Shown in pieces: positions 25,301 to 37,419 of a stretch of DNA of 64,000 bases. This stretch comes from Lanius collurio. Lineage: Eukaryota > Chordata > Aves > Passeriformes > Laniidae. Numbering within the stretch: position 1 is the first letter of the stretch; each line of letters begins with the position of its first letter. The notes below the pieces were generated by a model. It did no database searches, was not told the origin of the DNA, and saw only the letters and a program-made list of their open reading frames with translations. The translations under genes and the position numbers were made by a program. The DNA is taken from the NCBI GenBank assembly GCA_020086605.1, contig JACBWW010000015.1, positions 6,407,513 through 6,471,512 on the forward strand. Direction: 5' to 3'.

Positions 25301-28300
25301 AGACTCACAAGACCATACAACTTTCTGTCTTCTTCCACTCTTATCTTAGAAATATGACAAGAGTGGTTCAAATTCTAAATTTTTGTGTTCAAGTTCATAC
25401 ACAAGAGTAGAAGATATAAGATACAGTCCCCAAAATCCACCAACTAAATAATAAGTCCTTCCCCACCAAAATAAAAGGTGGGAAAAAAAACCCCAAAACA
25501 CAAAAACCCTCAAGAATGAGGAAAAACCATAAAAAGTCTCCATCTAAACCAAAGGTTTTCTCTTATTCCAGAAAGTTGAGGACTATGCTTTTTACAGTGG
25601 CTTGAGGATATTTACGTATCAGCCTCAATTCTGTCCCATTAAAATCATAAGGACTCTAACAAGTCCAATAATGTGTCATCAGGGCAAAGGCAAACGTTCA
25701 AAAATAAACATTGCCTCTGGAAAAATTACCTTCTTCTCTGCCATGCCCTTCAAGGTCAAGAATATATCCATAATATTTTGTATGAATAGAAGCGCAAATT
25801 TTAATTTATCTAATGGAAAATTATGAGGAAAAAATGGATGATTTAACTTGTCTAGTCTGAATCTTTTCTTTGCCCTTTCAAACTTTCTTCAGAAAAAAAC
25901 AAAAACTTTGCTACTCACACAATAGACAATGTCCTCTTCTACGTCTGCTTCTAATAACATGAAAAATATTAATCTCTCCTACAAGCTGGGCTAAGAATCT
26001 CTTTTGGGAAGTAATGATATCTTTGCATTATTAATAGCTGATTCAATCTGACTTGCTGTAGTAACAGCTTTTACCAGTGTGAGATGAGGTTCAACAAACA
26101 GCCTTACAAATTTCAGCATGTCTTTATCTAGAAGGGTATTATAACACAGTGTCTTTCTCTGCCCAAGAAAAGTGGCCAAACAGAAACTATGCCTGCCTCA
26201 TATCATCAATCATGAGCAAGCAATTCTCAACTACACTTATCCCCCTTTTTAAGGAATTATTTTTGAATCTCAAAGGAAAAGACTAAAATAAGAGGGCAAA
26301 CACTTACGTGATTCTTCCTCAATTTTTCTTTGCTATTTCTTCAATTATCTTGAAGCATCTCTCACTGCCTCTCACTAAAGAGTATCTATTTCCCACTGAC
26401 TTCCTTGCACTGTGTTTTTCAATCTTTCTCCAAATTTGTTTCATTTTTCCTTTGAGAATATATCTTTGCTAGCCATATTTCCACCCCCTTTTAATTTCCC
26501 ATCCATGCTATAAGAATGCCTGTAATACTATTGAGTAGATATTAGGACTTCTTTCATAAATTTCTAACACCGCAAGGGGCAGGACTGGAAGAGTGACATT
26601 TTGACCTCTAGTTTACTGCCAGATGAGCTATTGGGTGTTCTGGATACATTGGTTCTCCTTTTCCTGTCAGAGCAGACCATTCTTTTGCAGGTATTATCTC
26701 ATCAGTCTTTCAGACAAGTGTGCACACTAAGCTGGCCTGGTTCATGAGTGATCATTTGTTTTCCACTTTTGTTCATCTTCTTCATTAAATTAGGTTTGGA
26801 TGATACAAAAACTAAGAGTTTGAGGGCAAGGAGGATTTAAGCACTTGAGTCCAAAAAAGGTTGTTGATACTATATGAAATAAGGAGAACTTCTAGAGAAG
26901 ATTTGAGACATAATTTGAAAGAAAGCACACAAATAGAAACTAGAAAGAGTGGGAGATTTTAGAACTGTCTTTTTCTACTCTAAGCCTTAATAGTTTTATT
27001 ACTGACACTTTATTTAATCTTAGATGCACATAAAATTTGTAATTTTCTTTTCTTTTCTTTAAGGTAAATTTTTCTCTTTTAGAAAAAATAATGAGTGCCT
27101 GCCTTTAAAGCAAGAAGATGACTTCCTGAAAAGTTAAAGAGAAAGAAATAAAACCAGGATGAGAGTATAGGATGAATACTAAATTGATTTTAAAAAATGT
27201 CACAAAATCAGTTTGTTCCTCTGAGAGTCTGATCAGGATACAAATTACAGTTGGCAAGAAAAACAAGGAACGTCTGCTGAGCAGCTAAGTTAAAACTAAC
27301 CAAGCTAAATTCAGACTAACAGCATAAAATTGAAAAGGTTTCCATCCCCCCCCAAATCTCACCCACCCATTTACATTTGCCTATTTTTTGGTTCTGTTTG
27401 TAGCTGAAATGTTGATCTCATCTTTGTAATACTAACAGATTTTTGGTTTAAGAAAGCAGAAACTGAGAGGAAAGTTCCCAAGACATAATACCTTTTCCTC
27501 ATTTGCAGATTATCTTAACAATCAAGATTATTATAAAGAAAATTTTTGGTTTTGCTCAGCAGTACTGATAAACTATTAGCCATGTGTAACCCCTAGGAAA
27601 ATACCTGGAAACACTGAAAAGTTGTTCAAAAGATCAGGAGAGATTATACCCTAGAATAACATTTAGACTTTTCACATACCCCAACATAATCAGAAAATTA
27701 TTATGGCCATGTTTCAGGTTTCATAGTAAAGCTCTTTTTTGGGAGAAATGAGTTATTGCAGGCCTAAGAGCTATGTGGCTGCTGAAAGACTACCAACCTA
27801 TGATGGTCCCTCCATTCAGATGAGTGCTATCAAAACCATGGTAAATCCTTAATATTGAGCTGTAAAACTCGAGGGAAAATATATTCACGTGAAGTGATTA
27901 TCTCTTATGTTTCTGGACATTCTAAAGATACATTACATTCTCCTAATAATACTAGCCTTCTTTTGGATATGATATTTTAGAAGAACAGCTTGCACTTATA
28001 ATCAGTACAATTTATCACCTATCCCCAAAGTACCCTGCCGTTGAAATGCCTGACATATATATTAGGTGTTGTGGATTTAGCAAAAATTGAATTATAAATT
28101 GCCTTGCCAGCTTTTGCCTCTGGAAATAATGAAAAAGTGAGCTAAAGAAATGTTCTCCTGAAGGATTTATTTTTAGTGGCAATAGAGAAAGAAACAACAA
28201 ACATGGATTGACCAGACTTTATCATTTTAAGGACTGAATATCTTTATCTCAATAAAAGTTTTCATTCTTTTTCTTCTAAGAAAAAAAAGACTGCACTGAG

Positions 28301-29092
28301 ATTGCTTGAATGTCCTTGAAAATAACCCATTGAGAAAGGAAGAAAAAAATAAATTAAATCCTAACAAAACATTGATTTGTATTCAGTAAGCCCATTTGAG
28401 AACTTCAAGGTCTCGTGCCCAAATGAAGTCAAGTTAAATGTCATCCAAAATACTTCTTTTTCTCTTCTCTTTTCTGCTAAGTGCTGTTTCTCAATGAATG
28501 AAATTATTTGCCATGGCCTTTTAGAGTTTAACATTATCCAACTCCCCAAAATAATAGGGCCTTTAATGAGTTATCTAAATTGGCAGAGTGATGTAGAATC
28601 CATTTGTAGCAGTATTTCAGCATCAAATGTGCATAGTTAACTTAAATTATTATCAAGGTATTCATAAATACAGTAAGCTTTAGTACTTCAGTTTTAAACC
28701 AACATCTAACATTTCTTTGTGGAGTCTGTGTTGTCTCTTAACAAGTTCCTGCCCATAGAAAAAATAAACTTGTGTTCATTTACAGCTACATAATTTAAAG
28801 AAAAAATAATCTGTATGAGCACACACACAAATATATAGTCTGCACTTTGTATTTTAGTGAATCTGAGCATAAGCTTTCCACTTATTAAGCTAAGCTGAAA
28901 TTTTAGCTCAAATTTTGTCATTATAAAAGAACCTATGTTTTTACTATCTTATTAGATGTTTTTGCTTTAATTAACTAATGCTTGAGCATGAGTGAAAAAT
29001 CTTTTTTCCTTCATCAAGTTTAAATAACACACGGCATTTTGGATTCAAGTGTTATTGGTATAAGTGATAGGAAAATACAAAACCATGGAGCA
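22301..29092. other. Long gene-free AT-rich stretch
   Basis: About 6.8 kb in which I see no gene, recognisable transposon or RNA gene. There are minor low-complexity items only: a T-rich patch near 23370, an A/C-rich patch near 25480-25515, and a run of 8 C near 27347. The interval at about 28370-28640 has a slightly enhancer-like texture (CTTTAATGAGTTATCTAAATTGG) but nothing firm. Confidence 0.5.
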
Positions 29093-29130
29093 GGGGATGG
29101 GGTGAGGATGGGGGACAGGGTAAGGGGGGG
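29093..29130 (+). other. G-quadruplex-forming motif
   Basis: Five G tracts on the plus strand lie at 29093-29096, 29099-29102, 29110-29114, 29118-29120 and 29124-29130, with intervening loops of 2, 7, 3 and 3 bases. This satisfies the standard G3+N1-7 four-tract rule, with a spare tract. It sits in AT-rich DNA. Whether it folds in cells or has a function is unknown. Confidence 0.8.
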
Positions 29131-30100
29131 AGGTGTTTTTGCAAAGAATTTAAAAGTGCTTATCAGTCATATTGTCCTTTCTTATATTAAATATCCTATT
29201 ACTAAATTAGATGATCATAAAGTGTCATGGCCTCTTTGGCGTTATTGGACAAATACTGTATGAATTGTGCTTCTATATTTGATGCATTCTACAATATGAC
29301 TTTCAAATTACAGTCACATGAAATTTACTCAACAGTTTGCACAGGTTAATAAAATTTAAGTCTTGTATCTCATGCTGAGAGGACTGCAGGCAAACAGGAT
29401 CAGATGAATTTGTGCTTAAATCTGGTTGAGAATATAAATGATATAAACATTCACTCAGTCCATCTTACAAAGGGACTGCTATTTCTTAGGAAATGATGTA
29501 AAGAAACTACCAAAACAAGAGGAAGCAGAGCTGTAACTTCTGAGAAGGTAGATCCTTAACAAACACAATGACTAGGATCCTTAACTATAAAGTAAGAAGG
29601 CAAGAATGTCCAGCATTTTGTAGGACCAAGTGAATAATTTTAGTAAAATAAAAACCAAACATGTTAGAGTGTCTTAGGGTGGCACATAGAGAAAGGTGTA
29701 AAAAAGCTATTTATCATGAAAGTAAACTTTCCATGGAAGGCAGGGAATAAGTTTACAGGAGACCCAAAAACACACTTGCAGAAGTGAAGTGCACAAGTCT
29801 TCATCCTCTTCAAAACTGTAAGTAGTAACCGGATTTGGAGGGGCAAAAAACCCAAAGTATACACACCAAAAAAAGTTAAAACAAAACAAACAAAAAAACA
29901 GTCTAAAGAAGGAACACAAAATAGGAGAAAGGATGAGTTTTTTAGTAGCTGTCTTTACATTTTTTTACATCCTTGTTAGAGGGTAAGCTTTTAATGCCTT
30001 GCTATTTATTTTTTCTTTGATATGGCTACGGACTTGGCTTCACTGGTCACTGTAGGTGACTGAGGTTAAGAAAAGAATTGAAAAATTTATGCAAGAGGTC
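29131..30100. other. Gene-free AT-rich DNA
   Basis: Nothing recognisable apart from an A/C-rich simple patch near 29876-29900 (AAAACAAAACAAACAAAAAA). No gene. Confidence 0.55.
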
Positions 30101-30111
30101 ATGATTTATTT

Positions 30112-30127
30112 GTATTTTATAAAATAC
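30112..30127. repeat. 16-bp perfect AT-rich palindrome
   Basis: GTATTTTATAAAATAC reads identically on both strands. AT-rich palindromes of this size occur by chance, so no role is assigned. Confidence 0.8.
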
Positions 30128-30159
30128 ATATATAAAGGTTTACAAGTGAGGAAACATGC

Positions 30160-30440
30160 TGAAGAAATGTGTTGTCATCATATAGCCACAAAATATCCTG
30201 CGGATTAATCCTGTGGTGGCCCTGCATGACACCTGTAGTACATGTGGGCATTAGGTCAAAATATTAGCTGAAGCTAATGATGGGCCCATTATAACCCTCC
30301 TTAGTGCTCATTACTTGGGGGACCTTTTGAAGGTGCTCTGTATCATTCTCTGGCTGACAGGCCAGTCAGGGAAGGTTAGCAACTCCCTCTGAAGTCCTGT
30401 TTCTCTGTTGCAGCTAACAACCTACTTGGGGTCATGGAAG
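30160..30440. promoter_or_regulatory. Candidate regulatory element with a TAATCC palindrome
   Basis: The decamer GGATTAATCC at 30202-30211 is a perfect palindrome made of two head-to-head TAATCC half-sites, the core recognised by K50 paired-type homeodomains (OTX/CRX/PITX/GSC). The surrounding 250 bases are complex and unique, with further TAAT/ATTA cores (AGCTAATGATGGGCC). Function is inferred from motif knowledge only. Confidence 0.25.
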
Positions 30441-30549
30441 GCACACATGGATTCTTCACCTAAATGACAGAAATCGTATAGGAAATAATTAACATCTGCA
30501 TGTGGTACAAAGATTTCGAAGGAAAATAAATTTACTGTTTTCAAGGTTC

Positions 30550-30570
30550 TTTTTTTTTTTTTTTTTTTTT
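30550..30570. repeat. Poly(T) tract, 21 bases
   Basis: An uninterrupted T21 run. It could be the poly(A) tail of a minus-strand retroposon, but the sequence at lower coordinates (its would-be body) is not recognisable as one. Confidence 0.85.
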
Positions 30571-31769
30571 CTGAACTGAGCATAATCACCACAACAATGA
30601 ATCAACATTGTTAGCTTTGCTCTCAGATCAGGGGCAACATGAGTGTGCATGATGTGTACAGAAGTCCAGGGAAGGAATTTTACACAGATGTTCATGGTGA
30701 AGGCAAGGGGTTAAAATATCCCCATAGTAGTAGATTATAATATTGATGAACAATGGGGTTCCTCACCAATAGTCCTGACACTTCAGAGCATCTCCTTAGA
30801 ATGGCCTTCCACTTCCTTTTAAGCCTCCATTGCAACATCCTAGAGTTCATTTTTATTCTGCTTTTCAGCTTTAATAATCTACACTTGATCCACAGTCAGC
30901 TTGGTTTTCTATAAGTTTGGAGTATTCCTGTTCAGTTTAAAGAATGCATAACATGGAGGAAGAATTGTGCTTTTCTAACTTACTTTCTATTGCTAGCATA
31001 TCTTATTACAGAAAAAATAAGAAATCATTCTTGAGATCTTCTGTTGGATTTTCCTGCCCCTGCAATGATTCTAATGTTGAAAAACCCCAACATGTTCAGG
31101 GCAATGGGTCTGTTAATTCAGTCTTTTCTTACACCCTAGTTTTGAATCTGACTTTGCCTTTCCCTAGCTTACATACCAATTCCTATCAGATGTCAAAACT
31201 AATTTTAAAGCTGACATATTTACTTTCCTTTGGACTTTTTTTTGACATTGATGTTTCTGAGAGATTATTAGGTGTGTTTGCATACATATTTATTCCATTA
31301 ACTTCTTTCAGTCCTTTGCAAAATACAGAGATATAATTATATTTACTTACAATGGATTCTCTCTCTCCATAAATAAAAGCCTCTTTGGTGAAATTTGTGC
31401 TTGTGTATTTCTTCCAGAAAAAAAACCCAAACTATTAATATGTGCATCTTTATCCCTGGCTAACACCTACAAGCAGACAGCAAGAGACATAAGCATGCTG
31501 AACAAGACACACTGTAGCTATGAACAAGAAAGCATGAATAATAGTGCTGTGGAAATATTGTACCTCAAAACCTGAATACTTTCCAGCAAAAAACATGCAT
31601 TACAAACCATGGAGCTGAAGATAACCATATGGAACTGCTGCATACTCAACTCTTTCTCAAAATACAGATTTGCTGATTTCTCAAAAATGTGCATTGAAAT
31701 CTTCAAAACAGTAATCTTTTTTATTTGTGCTTGAGCACAATGTGAGTTCTGAAAATATAAAAGCAGTAC
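30571..31769. other. Gene-free AT-rich DNA
   Basis: A 130-codon plus-strand frame (30944-31336) is rich in Ser, Leu, Phe and Asn and shows no domain. I treat it as a chance frame. No repeat recognised. Confidence 0.5.
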
Positions 31770-31861
31770 AGGAAGGAGGGAGGGAGGGAGGGAAGGAAGG
31801 AGGGAAGGAAGGAAGGAGGGAGGGAAGGAAGGAAGGAAGGAAGGAAGGAAGGAAGGAAGGA
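31770..31861 (+). repeat. (GGAA)n/(GGGA)n microsatellite, left arm
   Basis: Tetranucleotide array of GGAA and GGGA units on the plus strand. The proximal half is a GGGA/GGAA mixture and the distal half is pure GGAA. This produces nonsense Gly/Lys/Glu/Arg frames, which are not genes. Arrays of GGAA can bind ETS-family factors, which is a known property of the motif and is not shown here. Confidence 0.95.
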
Positions 31862-31881
31862 ATCAACGCCTTTGTCCAGCG

Positions 31882-32256
31882 NNNNNNNNNNNNNNNNNNN
31901 NNNNNNNNNNNNNNNNNNNNNNNNNNNNNNNNNNNNNNNNNNNNNNNNNNNNNNNNNNNNNNNNNNNNNNNNNNNNNNNNNNNNNNNNNNNNNNNNNNNN
32001 NNNNNNNNNNNNNNNNNNNNNNNNNNNNNNNNNNNNNNNNNNNNNNNNNNNNNNNNNNNNNNNNNNNNNNNNNNNNNNNNNNNNNNNNNNNNNNNNNNNN
32101 NNNNNNNNNNNNNNNNNNNNNNNNNNNNNNNNNNNNNNNNNNNNNNNNNNNNNNNNNNNNNNNNNNNNNNNNNNNNNNNNNNNNNNNNNNNNNNNNNNNN
32201 NNNNNNNNNNNNNNNNNNNNNNNNNNNNNNNNNNNNNNNNNNNNNNNNNNNNNNNN
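31882..32256. other. Assembly gap (375 N)
   Basis: All 375 positions are N. The gap is flanked by the same GGAA array: directly on the right, and on the left after 21 non-repeat bases (31861-31881). The most likely content is more of the array or an insertion that short reads could not resolve. Confidence 0.98.
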
Positions 32257-32309
32257 AGGAAGGAAGGAAGGAAGGAAGGAAGGAAGGAAGGAAGGAAGGA
32301 AGGAAGGAA
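32257..32309 (+). repeat. (GGAA)n microsatellite, right arm
   Basis: About 13 pure AGGA/GGAA units continuing after the N gap in the same phase class and orientation as the left arm, then passing into unique AT-rich DNA. It is probably one array with the left arm. Confidence 0.95.
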
Positions 32310-32870
32310 ACTAATTAAAGACCTTTAAAAGTTTGAAGCTGTTATCTGCCCAGTTTTAGGAGAATATAACACATAGCATCAAGGAAGACACTAATTTGAT
32401 TCATGGAGCATTCAGGTAACTCAAACTGAAAAAAGTCAACACAATGTAACAGAGTTTAAAATATTGGAGTCTAGTTACATTTGCTGTTCAAGGAAAATTA
32501 AAAAAGAAAACCAAAACTAAAGGAAAGAAACATCTTCCAGTGTATCAACAATAAAATCAAGGACATTCCTTCATAAAACAGTTCACCATTATAAGCTCTG
32601 AGTTGTGTACTGGAGAAATAAAGTATTCCTTGAATATAGATCAGTAGAAAAGAAAAGCATAAGAAAGCAACTATTTTCTGAAAAGCAAGAAGAAATTCAG
32701 TGAAAATAACAGTGCTTCAATCTGGGAATTCTGAGTGTCATTTACAGCACTGAAGCTGGGGTCTTGGAGCAGCTCTCACATCCCCAACATCTGACCAGAC
32801 CATAAGGATTAGTAAGCAGCCAAGGGAAACCACTTCTAATGGGACAGTGAGACCAAAGTGAGTCTATATT
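32310..32870. other. Gene-free A-rich DNA
   Basis: No gene or repeat recognised. The plus strand is A-rich. Confidence 0.5.
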
Positions 32871-32879
32871 ACTGGTCTG

Positions 32880-32945
32880 AGGCTACAAAAATATCGATGG
32901 ACAGCTAGGAATCAAACCCAAGTCACCTTAGTCACTAGATTAAAT
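32880..32945 (-). repeat. Possible tRNA-derived SINE relic (MIR/CORE-like)
   Basis: On the minus strand, CTAGTGACTAAGG (rc of about 32923-32936) is followed by GACTTGGGTTTGATTCCTAG (rc of about 32906-32925). This recalls the box A flank and box B of amniote tRNA-derived SINEs (roughly CTAGTGGTTAAGG ... CCTGGGTTCAATTCCTAG). The distance between them is shorter than expected, implying an internal deletion, and I cannot follow a CORE or tail region. It is an old, partial copy if real. Confidence 0.4.
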
Positions 32946-33419
32946 ACATGAAATTTAAAAGGTCACTCTAAAGAAGTAAATTGAAGTATCAAAACACCAA
33001 ATTTCTAACAGTCAAAGCTTCAACAATATTTTGCAAAAGCTGGAGAAATATTTCAGTGTGCATTGTTACCACCACAGAATTCACTGTAAAGCAACAAAAA
33101 ACCAACTTTTATGTTCATTTTTTTTCACTTTATTACCCTTTCCTTACCCCAAAGCCCCAGAATGCTCCTCACTTGCATTATTTTAAACACAGTAGAGTAT
33201 GGTAGTGGGGAAATATTCCAGGCAGCTCTTCTAACATTCAAAATAATTTGAAAACTAATTTGTCCTCCACTCCAGTCAAGCGGTCTCCAATGAAGGAAAT
33301 AATCTGTTTCTAACCTGAGATGACATTTGGCAAGTTTCAGAGCAAATATTCATGACAAATTCATAAGCCTTTGTTAACAGAGTTTTCCACTGGAAATGCT
33401 GACAGGTCCTTAAGCACAG

Positions 33420-33700
33420 TGGTGTGAACAGCACCTCTGTAATAAGCAGTAATTTAAAGGCTGCGCACTAGTTAACTACTAGTGCTAGTAAACAAGTGAC
33501 CCTGATGGGATTTCAAATTAGAGCTTCAAGCAACTCATTTGATATTTAACCCTTGTGCTTTCCCACCTCATGGCAATGGAAACATTATCTATCATAACAA
33601 CATTATTTATCTCCCTTACTCACTCGATAGAAATAGAAATCCATTAAAGCAGATAAAATATTTGTGACAATATCAAACATCAAATTTCAACAAATTCAGT
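33420..33700. promoter_or_regulatory. Candidate conserved non-coding element with palindrome
   Basis: Unique sequence with a perfect inverted repeat: arms GCACTAGT at 33465-33472 and ACTAGTGC at 33478-33485, with a 5-base TAACT spacer. AGTTAAC in the centre resembles an HNF1 half-site. Downstream are GATA-like and forkhead-like cores (ATTATCTATC, TAAACAAG at about 33488-33495). Selected on motif texture only. Confidence 0.22.
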
Positions 33701-36700
33701 CATTTAACATTCTTCTAGTGGTAATTACACCTACAGCTTTACAGTGTCCTGTGTTTTCCATGACACCTAGAAATGAGAAAATGGTGTGCTATCATGTTCT
33801 GCCAAGCAGCAATAATGCATCAAGACCAACTTCAAAATAGTCACCTTTCCTTCTGGCAGGGGACCTCTGTCGTGAAACACACCAGAGTCTTGCCACCTCC
33901 CTGCTCTGTGCCCTTTAAATAAGACAGAAGTAGTCACACTGCCCTCCCAAAAAATTGCTGCTTCTTCCTAACCTGAAACCAAGAAGCCACAGCTGACTCC
34001 CCAGGGAATGCCAATGACATGCTTAGAGTATGGAAGAGTATTTGATTTGTCGTCTTTAAATCAAGAACTCTCCTGGTGCCTAAGCAAAATAAAACATTTG
34101 AACACATATTACATTAACCCAGAACATCAGAGAGGTCTTATGTCATATCCTCAGTCACACATGCTGTGGTGTTGTACCACAGGAGCTGTAAACAGCCCTG
34201 CAAATTGAAGGAGAGAATTTCATCACTGTCACTTACATTGACCTCCTGCAGGTATATAAAGAAACCACAACCCCTCCTCCTCCTGTTTCTCATAGTCACA
34301 GGCAGTAAGTTTTCACAAAGAGGTAACTCCTATTTGCTTTTGGCTGAGAATCCAGGAAGTAACAGGATATATATCCATTTGATCATAGTCCTTGTCATCT
34401 CTCTTAAGCCCTTTAACTTCTGATAAATTGTAAGACAGAAGGATTTTCACAGCAAACTTACCTTTCCCCTTCAAGCTGCTCCTTCAATATTATGTCCATC
34501 ACTGTTGCATTTGAATTCCAAGACTGTAGAGAAGCCCTTATTTTTCTCATATTTCAACACAACTCACAAACAATTTTTCTGCATGTGGTAAAAATGCAGA
34601 AATGTAAATGTAAAACTGTATTGTCAAATACAAAAATCCTATACATTTAGGGCACAAATACATATAATTAACTGAAGAACAGCTATGAGAAGAAATACTA
34701 AGGAGGTAATGAAAGTGTTTAAAACAAAATATTTCTACTCCATACTGTTAGTATTAATCAGGTGTTTAATTTCCATTAGTATTTAAAAAAAAATTTTACA
34801 ATGTATTTTGGTCTCTACAGAGAGTTTCAAAACGGCATTTCTAAAAATGTTAATTATTCTTACAGCAAGATACTATGAAAATATGGATAACTCTCTGTTA
34901 TAAGAGTAATTTTCAGTTATAAGCAGATTTATTATGACTACAGAAGGAAAATCAATGAAGCAAATAATCTCTAAAGAAGCAGTAATCTTATCTTCTTGCC
35001 ACTAATTAGAAAACAAAAAGAAAAAGGAAATGGAAAGGAACAGAATTCCTTTGCCTGACCAACGTGTGTTTGCCTTTTCCAAGTAGACACAAGTATGTCT
35101 TTATTATCAAAACCAAAAAAGTACTACTATGTGTCTCCCAAATTTTTTACCACAAACATAACAAGTCTATGACACGTCCTTTAATTGTTAGCCAGCAGTA
35201 ATTTGTATGCGAGAATCTTGTCATAGTTTACTATGATATTTTTATTTTGCATTTGTTTTGATCTCTCTATGCTATTAATAGTCCTTTATTCTATTTTAAA
35301 TAAGTTTATTATTACAGAGAAGTAGTGACATCCAGAGATAAAGGCAGTGCCCTTCTTCAAGACAATGTTCTTGCAAGTGTTACTATAAATTTGGTATTTT
35401 CAGTATACTTTATTTAACTCTTTGCAATTAGGTATACCTCAAGTATAATGCATGGTGCATTTAAGTACTCCTGAGGCTCCATTATATTGCAATGTGGAAG
35501 AGCTCACCCTCCTACATTTCCTTGCAACACCAATTACTTCTGCAAGAATATTAAAATACCTCCCCCAGTTCTTTCTCAACCTCCCTTTCAGCTAAAAACA
35601 AAGAATTCAGAAAACATCTTACCCTATCTATTTCCTTGAAATCATTTTTCGTGTTACCATGTAATAAAGAAACAACAGAAAAGTGCCAGGACATTAAACA
35701 AGAAATTAAACATGTTTCCATGTAAGTTCACCGGAAGGCAAAATAATATTTCTCAGAAGTTGACTCAAGTACCTTCTCATAAAGTCAGGTATTTTATTTT
35801 TTCTTTTTTCTCCCAGACATTTACAGATTTCACCATAACATGATGGAGTGTCAATCATTCTAAAACTGTAAAGTTCTAGCTGAAATATCAAATCCTCACA
35901 GCACCAAGTCAACATCATTACAATTTGATACAATTCCCCTGACTTCACCTCTGTAGCGCATGCAAGTCTGAATTTGCTTCAGAAAGTTTAGGCATACACT
36001 CCTTTGAACCAGAGAGATGCATTCTTACTTTTGCACTGAACTGCTGAATTGGTCACAGACATACACAGGCAGAGGTCTCTACCTGTGTGCAGAAAAGCTG
36101 CTTCCAGCACAACCAAGCCAGGCCAGTTGTACATTTATACTGGTCAAGAGGGTTTGATTTGAGCTCGGGACAACAGAGTGCAATAAGCAGCACAAATATG
36201 CTCTCCAATACGAGCTGTAGCATCACCCATTTGATGATCAGTGAAACACAGGGACAGTCATTTGGGAGCTGCAGCTGTCCCACAGCAAGGCACAGATATC
36301 TGTGCATGCCCTCCTCCATATTGTGTTTTATCAGGTGCGGTGGAAAAACAATACATGCTCCTGTTACTGTAATTCTAATCTGTGATTGCTTTCTTAACAT
36401 GCATTTTAAATTTGAGAGGGCAGAATAGTTTGCCTGTCTTCTGCCTTTTCCTGGTCCTGTCAGACCTAGTTCTGCTCATCCTCCTGCTGGTTCCAGATAT
36501 CTGCTGTGTGAACCTATGCCCTCTGTTCTGGCATGCTATTTCTGTCTCACATCTCCAGAAACTCCTGGTCTCATTACCAAATGAATACACTTAGCAAAAT
36601 TAGTCATGTAGCCCAGCTGACTACTTTTTTTATTTATAAGTGCATTTGAGTCAGTTTACAGTTGTAGTCAGATGTATTAGATCAGGACACAGCAAAAGAT

Positions 36701-36952
36701 TTGACACTGTAACATATTTCTTTTACTGTGTAATGTTTTAGAACAATAAGCCAAAATGAACTTTCATAACCTATAAAAACTGGCTTTGTTTCTCATTCTT
36801 CAGTTTCTTCCATCTTTGTTTTGTTTTGGGTTTTTTTGCATTAAGGTAAAGATCTAATCCCATGACATACTGAGCAGGCCTGAATGTCATTAATAAAAGA
36901 GCCATTAAAAATATTCAGTCTCTCATTGTGTCATTGGATATGGTCTTTTCTG
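33701..36952. other. Gene-free AT-rich DNA
   Basis: No gene recognised. Antiparallel frames of 115 (36053-36400) and 113 codons (36087-36428) overlap almost completely, which argues for chance. No transposon recognised. Confidence 0.5.
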
Positions 36953-36987
36953 GAAAAAAAATTAAAAAAAAAAAAAATTAAACAAAC
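36953..36987. repeat. A-rich low-complexity tract
   Basis: About 35 bases of mainly A with interspersed T and C, including a run of 14 A. Simple sequence. Confidence 0.8.
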
Positions 36988-37419
36988 TAAACAGCACCAA
37001 ATCATGCCTGGTTATTTTACATCACTGTTGGATCACTTTTGGACATCTTTAATTCTTTTATATAAAATGGGATTTTTTTTTTTTCTTTTGCCCTGCAAGG
37101 TTTATTCTAAAACCTCAATTTTCCACTCCACATTTCCCTAGACTTTTCCCAAGTTTTCTCAGACTCCATTGTAAAGTGCAAAGGACTGTATTGTTCATCA
37201 AAGCACACTTTGCAGAATGAGATACTCGTTTACAGGATAAGGCTAGTCACAACTATCTTGTTTACAAAGCTAAAAAAATAAGATTGTGCTCATTCGAAAG
37301 CATCATAAGGAACCCAAGTTATTATGACACATCATGTTCCTTGCTTATTCTGTTTGTGGACTATTTACCCTTCTGTCAGACAAGTTTGTCTTCAACATGT
37401 GCTTTCTATATAGCCTACT

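Noticed and set aside
30550..30570. T21 run as the tail of a minus-strand processed pseudogene
   Set aside because: The adjoining sequence has no coding similarity or retroposon body, so a simple homopolymer is the safer call.
31727..32318. Apparent 195-codon open frame of Gly/Lys/Glu/Arg repeats
   Set aside because: It reads through the GGAA microsatellite and across the N gap, so the frame is an artefact of simple sequence and unknown bases.
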